A model generated the notes under the pieces. That model saw only the letters and a program-made list of their open reading frames with translations, was not told the DNA's origin and made no database searches. Below are positions 13,736 to 25,900 of a DNA stretch of 64,000 bases, in pieces; the stretch's first letter is position 1, and each line of letters begins with the position of its first letter. The DNA is from Trema orientale (lineage: Eukaryota > Streptophyta > Magnoliopsida > Rosales > Cannabaceae). The translations under genes and the position numbers were made by a program. The DNA lies in NCBI GenBank assembly GCA_002914845.1, contig JXTC01000044.1, positions 1,148,259 through 1,212,258 on the forward strand. The letters run 5' to 3'.

Positions 13736-15179
13736 ATTTCCTTTTCCAACTCAATTGTTATCTTTAGATTTAGGTTTTTCCAAATCACGGATTTGCTTTC
13801 TCCCAAAAGACTCTAGTTTTCATTCACTTTCTCTTTCAAAAGATCTTATCGTCGCTCTCACAATAGGCCAGAAAGGGAATGTGATCTTCATCTCTGGCCT
13901 CTCCTCCTCCCCTATCGTCTCTGATCTCTTTCAGGGATGAAGAAGATAAGAGATTTTTTTTTTTTTTTTTCCTGATAGGTCCAGATTTAGATCTGGTTGT
14001 AGTACCATATTTGTGTGAATTTTTGTACTACTTGATTTTTGATTTGTGTGAGTTTTAAATTCCATTTACTAGATTTTGAATCTGAGAATTTTTTTTTTTG
14101 ATTTAGTTCTGTAATATAGATGGGTTGGTTTTGTTTTCAGTGGGCACAGATCTTATTTGATGTTGGAATCATAGTCTACATGCCAAGAACACAGTCTAGT
14201 AGCATGTTACGGCAATTATTTAGTAGTGGTCCTTGCTATCTTCTTCTCTTAGAGAATTATGATAGCCTGTAATTTTTCTTGTTGTTGTGTTTGTTATCCA
14301 CTTTTCGTCCTATTTTTTAAGGAGTTGAAATTTTGATCATCTGTATTTGTATTGTAATTGAAACTTTTTAGCTTTTATTAACATTATTCTCTTGAAGAGC
14401 CCATTTTTATTTAAAAAAAAAAGTTTCATGTATTCTTTTTTCTCATATTTGGCATTTGTTTTAGATGACTAACTTTTTAAAACGGTTGAAATTTATAAGA
14501 TTATATAGCTATATTAAATAAAAGGACATGGTACTATTGTCAAACTTCACACTAGTCAAAATAATCTCATACTTCTTTACTTTTTCCCACTAAAAGTGTC
14601 AGGGATTCTACAATGAGGAAACAAAATTCTTTTTTAACCTTAGGGAAGATAATAAGTGGATGTAATTAGTCCACCTGCTAATGGGACCACTTATATAAAC
14701 TGTTTCTTTTTTTTTTAGTGGATAAACCAATTTTTTTAGAACTTTGTATATAACTTCTGTTTTATGCTGTTTATTTTTTATTTTTATTTTTTTTTAAAGA
14801 AAAATGTCGGGTAAGTTGATTTGTATGATTTTTTTTTTAAAAGACGATTTGAATAAAATTTGAAAAATAAAAAATTAATTATGCTTGTAAGTTGATTTTT
14901 CCTAAAAATTAAAAAAAAATAAAAAAACAAATAAATAAAAAATGCTTATGCGTCTAAGTTGAATTGGCCCACTTAAAATTAAAAAAAAATTTTAAATGAA
15001 GAACAAACTCAATGGAGAAGAATAAGAAGCGAAACTGATGAAGAAAAAAAAATCTCAAAGTTATCCGTTGAATATTGAAATCCACAAAATAATTAAAAAA
15101 ATGCTACAGAACAAACAAAGATACAGGTTTTCACTTAGGATTTCATTGAAAAAGAAAACTGAATAAATGGAATAATGAG
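13736..15179. other. Intergenic stretch, no supported gene
   Basis: A 71-codon open frame at 13725-13940 is Ser/Leu-rich with no recognised similarity. The rest is AT-rich with long homopolymer runs. Confidence 0.35.
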
Positions 15180-15330
15180 TGTAGAGGTCAAAAAATGGTT
15201 AGATAATTATAAGTCCAAATGAAATGGACCTTTACGTTTAAAAAGCTCATCGACACTATAATCAAGCCAAATAAGAAATGGGCTCATAAGGCCCAACCTA
15301 TGAAATTATCTCCAATGACCAAAGTCAAAC
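15180..15330 (+). mobile_element. Truncated LTR fragment, same family as 4678-5565
   Basis: It begins TGTAGAGGTCAAAAAATGG and follows the first 150 bases of the solo LTR at 4678 (shared AAATGGACC, GGCCCAACC and ATGAAATTATCTCCAA), then the match stops. No second end or target duplication. Confidence 0.75.
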
Positions 15331-15482
15331 TATACATTGAATTGGAATTTAAAATTTAATTTCTACTTTCAATACACTTAATTTTTCCTAAAATATCCCT
15401 TAGTCTAATTTTGTCAATTCTCTTCTCACCCTTTTATCTATATTTTTCTCCTTCCTACTCATACTTCCTTCAAGTTTATGGG

Positions 15483-17020
15483 TAGAGCTATCAAGAAGGT
15501 CGAGCCGGCCTATTAGTATGGCAGTATAGCATGACATGACTCCTTAAATTGTGGGTCGTGCTAGGCACGACACAATTTTATGGACCGTATCGAGCCAATT
15601 AATTAGATACGATGGACTAAGCATAGTACAACACTTCTACAAGCATAGCACGAGATGACCCACAGGCACAACATGTCATGGTACACTAGCAAGATAGGCA
15701 CGATATGTTAGCACGTTAAATATATGCATAATTATCATTTTGTTTTTCCAACATACATGTCTTCTTAATTTTTTATTTATTTATTTTTCTTAGCACCTCA
15801 ATCTAGTTCAATTTTAATCTGAAAATAAATTTAGAATATGATGTATTTTATATGTTTTGAAGTATGATATTTATTAAATTGACATGGTTGAGAATTATGT
15901 GACATATCTTAGTCCTGCGTTACATACCTTCAATATTTATAAATAAATATTTTGAATTTTAGGAAGAAAAATACATATCTTATATTGATATATGATATAA
16001 CTGTTTAATAATTGAAAGATATCTTCAATTACTACTATATATATATATCATAATAGAATCTAGGATAAGGAAAAGTGAGGAAAAAAGACTGCAAAAAATA
16101 TGCCATACAATATGTGAAGAAGATTTTGCAAACTTAGAGTTAAACAACGACGAAGAAAATGAATAAGATTTGATTTTTTTCTTACGTTGTAAGGTATTTA
16201 ACTTCCAGACATTTTGTTAATGGTTTCTTTCTTAAGTAATAAGTGCTTTTTTTCCTGACTAGAACTTTTTTCTCAGTAAGTTTTGTTAAGTCAAGTTTTA
16301 ATGAGGCTCATATAATTCTTTTTAGGTCTTTTCTAGTTAATTTTGCTTTCGAGTTATAAGCTTTAAATTATTGTTCTCTTTTCTTCTAATTTTTTTATTA
16401 ATAGTAGTTCGTTCAAGAGTTATTAAGCAAAGGATTGTTGAAATAGTTGGGTGCCATTAACATAGTTCGGATACTTATAATCTCTCCTGATACTTCTTTA
16501 CCTTAATAGATTTTTATTCAAATACAAAAAAGAAGAATTTTCAAATAATTATGAATTTATGATTAAGTAGGTGCAATGCAAACCTAGTTAAGATTTATTT
16601 AATCTATTTTTGAAATTGTTATTTATAAATTTAATATCCACAAACGTAGTTAGAAGATACTTAGTCTATGAACAATAATTCTTATTTCAAGTATTCTCAA
16701 TTTTTTTTTTTTTTCCTTTTGGTTTATAAAATTTTACATTAAATATACCTTTCTTTTTTATATAAATTCGAATTATTTGAAAAATAATTGATAAAAAGGA
16801 CACTAAAACTAATAAAATTTACTAATTAGATAAGCCAATTTCGGCCCAAAAAGACTGGCACGGCTCCGCATAACAAGTTAGAGCATGTGACAGTGATTTT
16901 ATATTATGGGTCAGCACAGCACAATACGACTAAAAAGTATGTCGTGCCTAGCACGGCATGAAAACACGTTTGTATCTAACGTAAATGGGTCGTGTTAGCA
17001 CAACACATTTAATACCTCTA
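15483..17020. mobile_element. hAT-type transposon relic (1,538 bp)
   Basis: Left end TAGAGCTATCAAGAAGGTCG; the right end, reverse-complemented, begins TAGAGGTATTAAATGTGTTG. Flanks are TTTATGGG (15475-15482) and CTTGTGGG (17021-17028), 6 of 8 matching, as expected for an old 8-bp duplication. Subterminal regions carry GCACGACAC / GTCGTGC units on both strands. An acidic frame remnant lies inside at 16053-16166. Confidence 0.75.
16053..16166 (+). pseudogene. Acidic transposase-tail remnant in hAT relic
   Basis: A 37-codon frame ending in TAA contains KICHTICEEDFANLELNN, then DEENE and the stop. It is probably the C-terminal end of a lost hAT transposase, like the tail at 6570-6674. It has no ATG in a sensible place and no catalytic part. 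Confidence 0.4.
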
Positions 17021-17683
17021 CTTGTGGGTGCAATACTTTTCTTTTGTAAGGAAAAAAGGATTAAGAGAAAAAGAGCAATAGCATGTACACATCCTATCTT
17101 TTCCCTTTGAAGCCTTATCCTTCTTTTACATTTAATATACCCATTACGTTAAAAGGAAATAAAACTCATTCAACTGGGTATTGTATCTTTTTACCATGCA
17201 TGTTTACTCTAATTTGAACCATTGAATTTTTATCTGATAGATATAATAATATTAGTTCTTCTACCAAAACATCTAATGTAAGTACTACTTGTATAAATAT
17301 AGAAAGTTATTTATAATGGATAACCTATTTTGAATATTTTTTTTCTTCCAATCCTTTTCCCTTTTTTTTTTCATTCTTATTCCATAGTCGATTTTGTATT
17401 TTTATCCTCATTCCTTGTTTTTCATTCATTACATCATCATTGCTATTTTTAGTCGTTTAGAAATATATTTTTGTTTTTTTTTTTAAATTTTTTTTCCTAA
17501 TATGGTCTTGTTTTTTCACTGGTTCAAAGTTTTTTTTCTATAACATTGTATATAAATTTTTAATTTTGCTTTACTATCTCTTATTACATTAGTAAGTTTT
17601 CTCTCTCTGTCTTTTCTTCTTTTTTTATTTTCTCTTTTGATTTCACGTATTATCTTAATATGTTTTTTTTTTTAATTTTATGT

Positions 17684-18062
17684 AGAGATAATTGCAAAAA
17701 TATATATATATATATCCTGAGATTTGGGTATTTTACAATTTAAACCCTGAAGTTTAGACTCTGTAAAATAATACATTGAGATTAAGAATTTCTAAAAATT
17801 AATACCCTCGGTTGACTTTTTGAATAATTTTAACTGATAAAATACAATTATATTCTCACAATTAAGATGAATAATATAGATTAATCTAGTTTTAACAGAG
17901 AATATTATTATTTTTTCGTTCCTAAAACAGGTCAAAAAATCTATCTAGGGTATTAATTTTCAAAAATTCTTAATCTCAGGATATTATTTTGCAGAGTCTA
18001 AACTTCAGAGTTTAAATTGCAGAACACCCAAACTTTAGAGTATTTTTTTTTTACGGTTATCC
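17684..18062. mobile_element. Foldback MITE with 9-bp target duplication (379 bp)
   Basis: The two halves are long imperfect inverted repeats. Both carry ACCCTGAAGTTTAGACTCTG-type and GAGATTAAGAATTT blocks in opposite orientation. Flanks ATTTTATGT (17675-17683) and ATTTTATAT (18063-18071) match at 8 of 9 bases, the size typical of Mutator-like elements. Non-coding. Confidence 0.78.
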
Positions 18063-18071
18063 ATTTTATAT

Positions 18072-19480
18072 ATAGACTTCAATATAGTTATTTTGCATAT
18101 TTGTAAAGCTATAATAAAGTAGGTTTATAAAGGTAATTGTGGTTGAATATTTGTATTGGAGTCATGTATGGATTAGATGCACATAGAGACAAGTTTGGGC
18201 TTCAATTTTTTTTAATAAATTTAAAATTAGCTATAGAAATGAAACTAATAAATATTAATATTTTTTATCAATTCTTTTTCTTTAAAAAATCATTCCAATT
18301 TTTTTTTTTTCAAAAAAAAAAAAGAAAAAACCAATCCAAATTTTTTTCCCTTAAAAAGTTGTTACACCAACTAATTCCTACATCAATAGAATTTGTAATG
18401 AAGGGATTCCTCAAAAGAATCAGAGTGGAATAGTCGTAGGTAAATTTGTCTTACTATTATAAGTCATTTTAAACTTAGTCAAATACCTATTAGGGGAACG
18501 TTTTTTGGTGTTGTAGCAGATTTTGACATTGAATAGGTTTTATGATCTGTATAGCTGACTTTTCTCAAAAGCCTGATTATGACCGGACCTTGGGATTCAA
18601 AGATATCTCATACTCTTCATCAAGCGGATTCTTTTAGAAAATGATTTAGGAACAGAATATAATGATAAAATAATTGTAAATTATGGCGAATCATAGGAAA
18701 AATTGGGAATATGAGAAAAGTTAGTAAAATGCTAAGGATCCCATGACACGAGTTTAAAGAGGGAGTGAAACTCATAAGTATAGAGTGAAACTTTGGTTAT
18801 GGTAAGTTCTTTAGTTTTGTGGTTGTAGGAAGGAAGAATTCAAACCATATGGAAGAGAATTAGCAGAGATTTTATGAAATTTAGAATGAATGAAGTTAAT
18901 TGGTTTGGGAATGATTCTCAAAGGAGGATGTAGGCTAGATAAAAGGAGATTTGAGAAAAAATACGACTTCTGGGTTGGTTTATTCAGCAGCTCAAGCTTC
19001 TCTTTTATAGGCCAACTCTCTTAATCAAACAAAACAATGGTCATTCAAGAATCTCCTATCTCAGGCAAACCTCAGTCTTCTTTTCCCTTCAGCTTTTTTT
19101 TTTTAAAGCTAACGATGGCTTGCTCATTAAATGATGAATGAGACATATATGACATGCATTGTTAAACTTAGGAAGCGAGAAGGCAAATTAGGTAGTGTTG
19201 GGGCTTTCTTTCTCCATTAGCTAGCAGCAGGATAAGAGATTTGGCAACTGCTGGCCTAAGGCTACAAGTAGGCCATATTTGACTGATCTTTTTGGACTTT
19301 TGGGCTTTATGTTTCTAGGCTTTGGGCTTATACTATTTTGGAATTTTAGTTTGAGAAAAGGACATCAATAGGCCTTTGTAACACAAATGACTTTTTTTTG
19401 GGGTTAAGTAGACAATTACCATTTTTTTCAAATGTTTAACTAAATTTACAACCACTATTAGATTCTACCACTTTTGAGGG
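18072..19480. other. Intergenic stretch with LTR-like sequence
   Basis: Bases 18512-19384 have TG...CA-like ends (TGTTGTAGCAG and CTTTGTAACA), and part (GTTTCTAGGCTTTG near 19310) recurs near 22987. No matching 5-bp duplication was found, so an LTR is only suggested. No supported gene. Confidence 0.3.
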
Positions 19481-19484
19481 AATT

Positions 19485-19760
19485 AGTCAAGAATCTGTCA
19501 AGAATTCATCAAGAATCTATTAAGAATCTATCAAGAATCTGTCAAGATTATCACTAACTTCAAGAATCTGTCAAGAATCCATCAAGATTGTCAAGAATCC
19601 GTCAAGAATTCATCAAGAACCCGTCAAGATCGCCACAAATGTCAAGAATTCTTCAAGATCATCAATTATCCGTCAAAAATTCATCAAGATCACCGCTAAC
19701 GTCAAGAATTATTCAAGAATTCGTCAAGATCGTCAAAAGATTCATCAAGAATTCATTTTA
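19485..19760. repeat. Minisatellite of TCAAGAATC-type units
   Basis: About twenty degenerate units of 10-12 bases around the core GTCAAGAAT / ATCAAGAAT. Flanking sequences with CCACTTTT on one side and AAAAGTGG on the other suggest it lies inside a foldback element. Confidence 0.7.
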
Positions 19761-20142
19761 AAAAAGTGGTATGGTGGTAGATTTAATTAATGTGGAAAAA
19801 AAGTGGTATACAACTAATTTATTCTTTTTTTTTGTTACTACCATTTGCAATATGTCTTTTAGGACTTAAAATCGGGCTCCATATGTTGTAAAAGACGAAG
19901 ATGTTCTCACGTCCCTCATACCCACATGCTATCCCATAGATCTGATTTTTCCCATTTGAAAATCAGAAAAGAGGAGAGAAAGAGAGAGAGAGAGCATTGT
20001 ATTCTCTCCAAACCCAAGAAAACCACCCACAAAATCTCGACGTAAATCAAGAAATCCATCTAAAAACCTCCCTTAATCCTTTAAAATTCCATTTCTCCTC
20101 CTCTCACGCACTCTAGAAACATCTATTTTGTTAATTTTTTAG

Positions 20143-20293
20143 GCAAAATGAGGGAAAGAAGACGAACTCTTTGAAGCACATAGGCACTTCATCGCCATCA
20201 AAATTACCATCTAAGTTGGCTTCGTTGAAGTGCTCGACCCAACAAACCCTTGACTTGAACAGGAAAGGCATGGTAGAAGCATCGGGAAGTGAA
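20143..20293 (+). other. Possible orphan exon with leader-like upstream sequence
   Basis: A stretch with more balanced base composition lies between a good acceptor (TTTTTTAG) and a possible donor (GTAATG). One frame is open throughout (contains LKHIGTSSPSKLPSKLASLK). Upstream, 19975-20140 has a GA repeat and C-rich sequence like a 5' leader. The ATG at 20148 opens a different frame that stops after eight codons. I recognise no protein. It may be a gene relic or a transcript fragment. Confidence 0.2.
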
Positions 20294-20475
20294 GTAATGT
20301 TTAGTCCTTTACATATTTTTTGAACAAAAACGTTTGTTTTGGACCTTGAAACGGCGGAAAGCTATCATTTTTTTTTCTTTTTGGGTTTGTTTGGTAAGGG
20401 TGTAAGTTTTGGGTTCTAGAAAAGGAATGGACTTGGATTTTTGTGTATATATATAGATATATAGATATATATGTA

Positions 20476-20833
20476 GGATAATATCCCTTTTATACTTTGT
20501 ATTTTGACTCTTTGTTCAAACTGTATCTTGTGTTTTGGTTATTATCAACATTAACATTTAGATTTAAAATCTATTAAAAATTTATACCATGACACTAATT
20601 TAGAGCAGTTAATTTATTAAGAAGTCGTTTAAAAAAATGAAAATAAGCCATATAAAAACTGATCCGAGAATAAGTTTATTAAATTATCTTGGTAAATTAA
20701 CTGTTTTAAATTAGTATCAGGGCATAAATTTGTAACAAATATTAAATATAAGAGCCAATGTTAATAATAACCGAAACACAAGGTACAAATTGAACAAAGT
20801 ATCAAAATACTAGGTATAAAAATGATATTATCC
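20476..20833. mobile_element. MULE-type foldback MITE, copy 1 of 4
   Basis: Begins GGATAATATC and ends GATATTATCC. The terminal repeats run over 100 bases and include TTTTATACTTTGTATTTTGA and its reverse. Flanking 9-mers ATATATGTA and CTATATATA match at 7 of 9. Same family as 47424, 48350 and 57830. Confidence 0.75.
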
Positions 20834-20842
20834 CTATATATA

Positions 20843-22109
20843 AAATATGTATCTGTAAGTCTGATTTCAGGAAACATGTGGAGGCGGAGACAATTAATCT
20901 TATGAGACTAAAAAAATAACTTAATTGAAGGCCTAATCTTAGATGTAGAATTCCCCATAACTACATTTATAAACTTGGTCTTATTATATCTTTGTATTTT
21001 GGTCTTTGTTACTTCAGTTATAATATTTTGTCTATATTTATAACTGTTTACGTATCTATTTATATTTAGATTTGTTTCACATGAATTGTTATGGTTCATG
21101 CCATAGGATGGTTTGTTTGGCTTTGGTACATTTTATATTTAGAATTGTCTTTTCAATGGTGGTTTATTTGTTTGTTTTGGTAGTTTTTGTGTCATTGTTT
21201 TGGTTTGGTCAGTGTTTTGTGAAAATTTGTTCATATTATATTCATTTTTTTGTTCTTAAATTAAGTCATGAGCTTCTTGACCAGGAGTCAAGAAAAGTTT
21301 AGCCTAAGATTAAGAGTATCCTGACCTTAGATCAAGAACATCTTGATTTTAAGCCAGTATTCTGTGAAAACATGCTCATGTTTTGTTTGTTTTTTTTGTT
21401 CTCAAATTAAGTTAAGAGCTTTTTGATCTTGAGTCAATAGTAACTTGACCTAAGGACAAGATTATCCTGACCTTAGGTCAAATTGTTCTTGACCTTTATT
21501 GTGAATTCGTTTTGACCTCAAGTCTATATTATATTGACCTACGTATTGATCAATTTATTTTGACCATAAGTCAAGATTATTTTGACTTGAGATGCTGTAA
21601 CGAGATCTAGTTCATCATTCAGAAGATAAATATACCAAAATATGTAATTTTTACTGTACAAATCTCCTCATCAGTATTATTAGACCCCTTATAAATATTA
21701 GTAACTCAATTTCAATCATAAAAATTACAGTTTATGAAAACTAAGACATAACGTTCTTTCAAAACACCCAAAATATTTTCTAACAAACACTAAATCCTCA
21801 ACTTGTAGCTGAGTCTATGTAATAAAATAGCAATAATCGATCAATAATACTTGGAAAATAGCTTTTTGAGGAAACGAAACTGAAAAAATAGTGGGAAAAT
21901 AGAAATTAATTTTTTTTTCACTTCTAGGGAGATATATATCACCTAACATGGCATCTTTTTGCCAAGCATAGTGTTGGTATGATATTAATTTCTCTTTCCT
22001 TCCATTCCTAAAAGAGTCCACAATTAGCTCCTAAAATTGTCTCTATTTAGAAATTATACAAAAGAGACTAAATGGGGATAATTGAGTCCTATTGACGTCC
22101 TTTTCTCTT
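20843..22109. other. Intergenic stretch with degenerate GACCTTAGGTCAA repeats
   Basis: From about 21210 to 21600 the sequence repeats words such as TCTTGACC, CCTTAGGTCAA and TCAAGATTAT, in both orientations. A longer duplicate (TTGTTCTTAAATTAAGTCAT against TTGTTCTCAAATTAAGTTAA) lies 21249 against about 21396. No supported gene. Confidence 0.45.
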
Positions 22110-22112
22110 TTA

Positions 22113-22981
22113 GGTACCGTTTGGTTAGTGGTAATGGAATGAAATAGAATGATTTCTAATGTTTAATTTTACTTTTTATTTATGAATTATCTTTCTAATG
22201 TAATGACTATTCCATCAAAAAAGGAATCGAATTATACTTGAAAATGGGTCTGAAGGTCATCCCTTTCCTAAGTTAGCCACTCTTCCCCCTTTTGCCCCTT
22301 GTTTAACACGTTTTACCCTTTTATTATCATCTTCTTCCTCATATCTATGACTAAAACCAACTGTAAAACTTGCATCTATATCCATGACTAAATCACCTGC
22401 AAACCATCTTCTTCCTCATGTCTATAACTAAACCATCCAGAATTTTTTGTTTGTCCTTTTTATGTCCAGCTTTCTCTTTCTGCCATCTAAACAATACTGA
22501 CGCAGTGGAGATTTTACTTTTTTTAGCGATTTATTCTCCAAAAGTTCTTCTATTAATTTCTATTTTTTATTATTATCTTTTTCATGTATTCTATCGTAAC
22601 TATAATTAGTATATTTTTGTTTTCTAATATCCATTTTATATGTTATTTTTATGGTAAATAATAATAAGTAATTATTAAAATATTAATTTTATTACCACAA
22701 GAAATTTAATCTATTTTTATATTTGGTAATTTAATTTATTTAATCATTACTATAAGTATAACTATTTTCTTTTGTAACAATGGCAATGTTTATTTTTTTC
22801 AAAAAAAAAATATTTCAAAATTAGGGGTATATTAGTCAAAGTACAGTTAATTTCATTACATTTCATGGTTGATTCCAAAGTTTCAACTAAATAAAATAAT
22901 CACCTTTCTTTTCCTTTCCATTCGTATTCTTATTGCGATTATTATTACATTTAATTTCATTCCACCCAACTAAATGATACC
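22113..22981. mobile_element. Tourist-like (PIF/Harbinger) element (869 bp)
   Basis: Left end GGTACCGTTTGGTTAGTGG; the right end, reverse-complemented, begins GGTATCATTTAGTTGGGTGG. It is flanked by TTA on both sides (22110-22112 and 22982-22984), the target duplication of PIF/Harbinger elements. GGAATGAAAT follows the terminal repeat at both ends. Non-coding. Confidence 0.8.
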
Positions 22982-22984
22982 TTA

Positions 22985-25900
22985 GTTTCTAGGCTTTGAG
23001 ACTTGTACTGTTTTAGGCTTTCTGGACTTTATGGGATCCTTTTATCCTTATCAATAATTTAATTTAGAAACTATGTGCTCTCCAATTGAGCCATATTTTG
23101 TTAATTATATTATTAACGAGATTTTCACTAAATTTTGTACCTTCTACTCCACAACCCACTAATGAATCCCCTTATATTTATGGCTAAAATCCAATTTATA
23201 GGCATAGATACTGGAATATTTTTATATATATATGTATCCATATTGCATGTATAAAATATTATATGTAGTATATTTTGCATATTTCCATATATCGCATTGT
23301 ATATTAGCTTTTATTTAAAATATTGCATGGGTATATTACATATAAGAATTTGTGCATGAAACATTGCATGAGTGTGTAAGTTACGTATTCTTGTGCGCAT
23401 ATAAGAATATATTTTTAGCATAGCATGAAGCATATTACATATAGCATTGGTATATACGTAGCATTAACTTGCATGTATTACATGTAGTACTAGTCTATGC
23501 GTGGCATTGACTTGTATGTAGTATGAGTTCATTTAGCATGATCTTGCATGATTGCGCGACATAAGGGTATAATAGCACGTGTGAAATACTTGGGCTCATG
23601 CCCATTAATATTTGGGCTTGTGCCCACAAGGATCCATATGTATAAGAAGCATTGGAACTTTGTCCGTGGGGCCATTTCATTTTTAATGATCAACAATACT
23701 CATCCGTGAAGTAAAAACGAAGATCTCTATTAAAAAGTCTCTCACTATATAATATATATACATTTGGGTGTTTCTTTAACAAGTATCCTAATATTTACCA
23801 TTGATTGGTACTCTAAAGTAGATCGTTTGATTTTGATTAGATGGTTATAATTAGTATAGTAATTGTACCAAAAACTTTATTGTATTTAATGTTTAAGTGA
23901 TTATAGGAGATCATATATTGCTTTAGATGACGGGTAACCTACATGTTACTTGTAGAGAGTTAGATTTTATTTTTTTTAATTCAGTTTTGTTAACAGAAAT
24001 TCTAAATCCATCAACAATTTCACCATGTACATTCATAATTTTAATTCTATGTTTAACCATAATAATAATTACAAAAAAAGGATAATTTAAAAGTTAGATT
24101 ACGTATTATTCTCATAAAACAAGAATGTTTAACTAACAACTAAAAAATAGACACAAAATAGAATATTTGAAATCCTTGAACTACTAGGAAGTTATTTTCC
24201 CATAAGTAAAATTCAAAAAAAAACAAAAACAAAAACAAAAACAACACCTTGATAAAGAATTAGAAAATCTAAAAGAGTGATTTACAGAGAAGGAAATGAC
24301 TTTCATAGATTTTTTTTTTCTGTTTGAAAATATCATTATTTTTTTCTTTGTCATATGTGTATATATATTGAGTTGTTATGAAAATTACCATCTTTTCTCA
24401 TTTGGGTTTTAGTTTTAATGATAAGTTTATGATTCATTTAATATACTCTTTGCGATTTTTCTAAAAAACAAAACTTAAAAAAATGCAGTTATTTCATATA
24501 CAAATTATAAGAAAACATCACCACGAAATATGTGTATATATATATAAACACATATAGAATTAAGGAGAATTCTCAAACAAAAAAAAAGACTCAATTCAAA
24601 ATATCTTTTCTTTTTTTTTTCCCCTTTTGCTTTCCTATTATCTTGATTATAAGATTTTAATGTTTCATTTTTTTGGGAGAAAGAATAAAAAAGGATGAAA
24701 AGCAAAGAAAAGTGAAAGCATAAAACACAATATGCGTTGGGTAATTATACAAAAAATAGAGGAAAAAACTTAAAAGTTAAAAAAATTACCAAAATTAAAT
24801 AAACAACATAAAATCTGATCAAATAATATAGCTTTAGATCCTAGGCTTTTGTTCTTCAATTATCTGTACAACAAAATGAGGAATGTACAAAGCAAAAAGG
24901 GTATTTTAGGAATATAAGGAATATACAAAGCAAAAAATTAAAAAATAACACAATTTTTTGGGATGTAAAAAAAAGTGAATATATATTGTCCAATTATTGA
25001 TGCATTTAGAACTTCCCTTTTGTTAATTAATTCCTATTAAATTAAACTTTTTATAATTTTCTTTTATTAAATTGATTCTCTTTAAAACAAAAAGAATTAA
25101 AATATGTAAAAGTTTAATTTCGCTACCTTTTTCTTACCAAGAGTGATAAGTTTATACTTAATAGTTTCAAGAACATTAATTATCTTGAGCTTGGATACAT
25201 ACAAACAATATTAAGAATAGAGCAATACTATAGAGTACCATTGGTATGTAACATGTGTAATTCTATTATTAGCCGATTACAATTAATAAACTATAAGTCG
25301 CAATTGAAGTATAATTATAATCAATTAGCAACAGACTGATAATTTTATGATATTAAACACTACATAGTACCACTTGAAGTTTAATTATAATCAGCTAATA
25401 ACAGACTCACAAATTATATAGTATTAAACACTATATAATACCGCTTAGTATTACTCTTTAGAATATAGACAAAATAGCATCAGCTTTCTAAGTGCGTTTA
25501 TCTATATAGCTGAAAATAAATTGTGGATTTCACTTAGTGGCGGTCCATAGACCATTATTCTACTTAATTCTCTTGGTGGTGGTTTACAGCCTCCACTAAA
25601 CCGTTTGGTTCACGATCAGACCTCACCATCAAAGAAAAAGAATTCACCCAACTTCCACATATGCATTGTCACACTTTTCAATCAATAGAAAGTAGATTTC
25701 AACTTTGAATCGTTTGATGCATATAATCACTCTTTGTAGTTTTATAAAAGAGGCTTTTATTGTTGAGTCACCTATACAAAATTACTTAATTGCCTTAATC
25801 TTTAAGCCTATTTTACAATCACTGTTTTTTTTCAGGAAAAAAAAACAGAACAAAACAAAAATTTCCACACAAGGCTCGTTGTTCGTAACAATCAAACTTC

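Noticed and set aside
13725..13940. 71-codon open frame above AKR copy 2
   Set aside because: Ser/Leu-rich, no recognised similarity, no flanking exons.
18512..19384. Solo LTR with TG...CA ends
   Set aside because: The flanking 5-mers do not match and the ends were picked by eye, so it is kept only as a suggestion in the intergenic entry.
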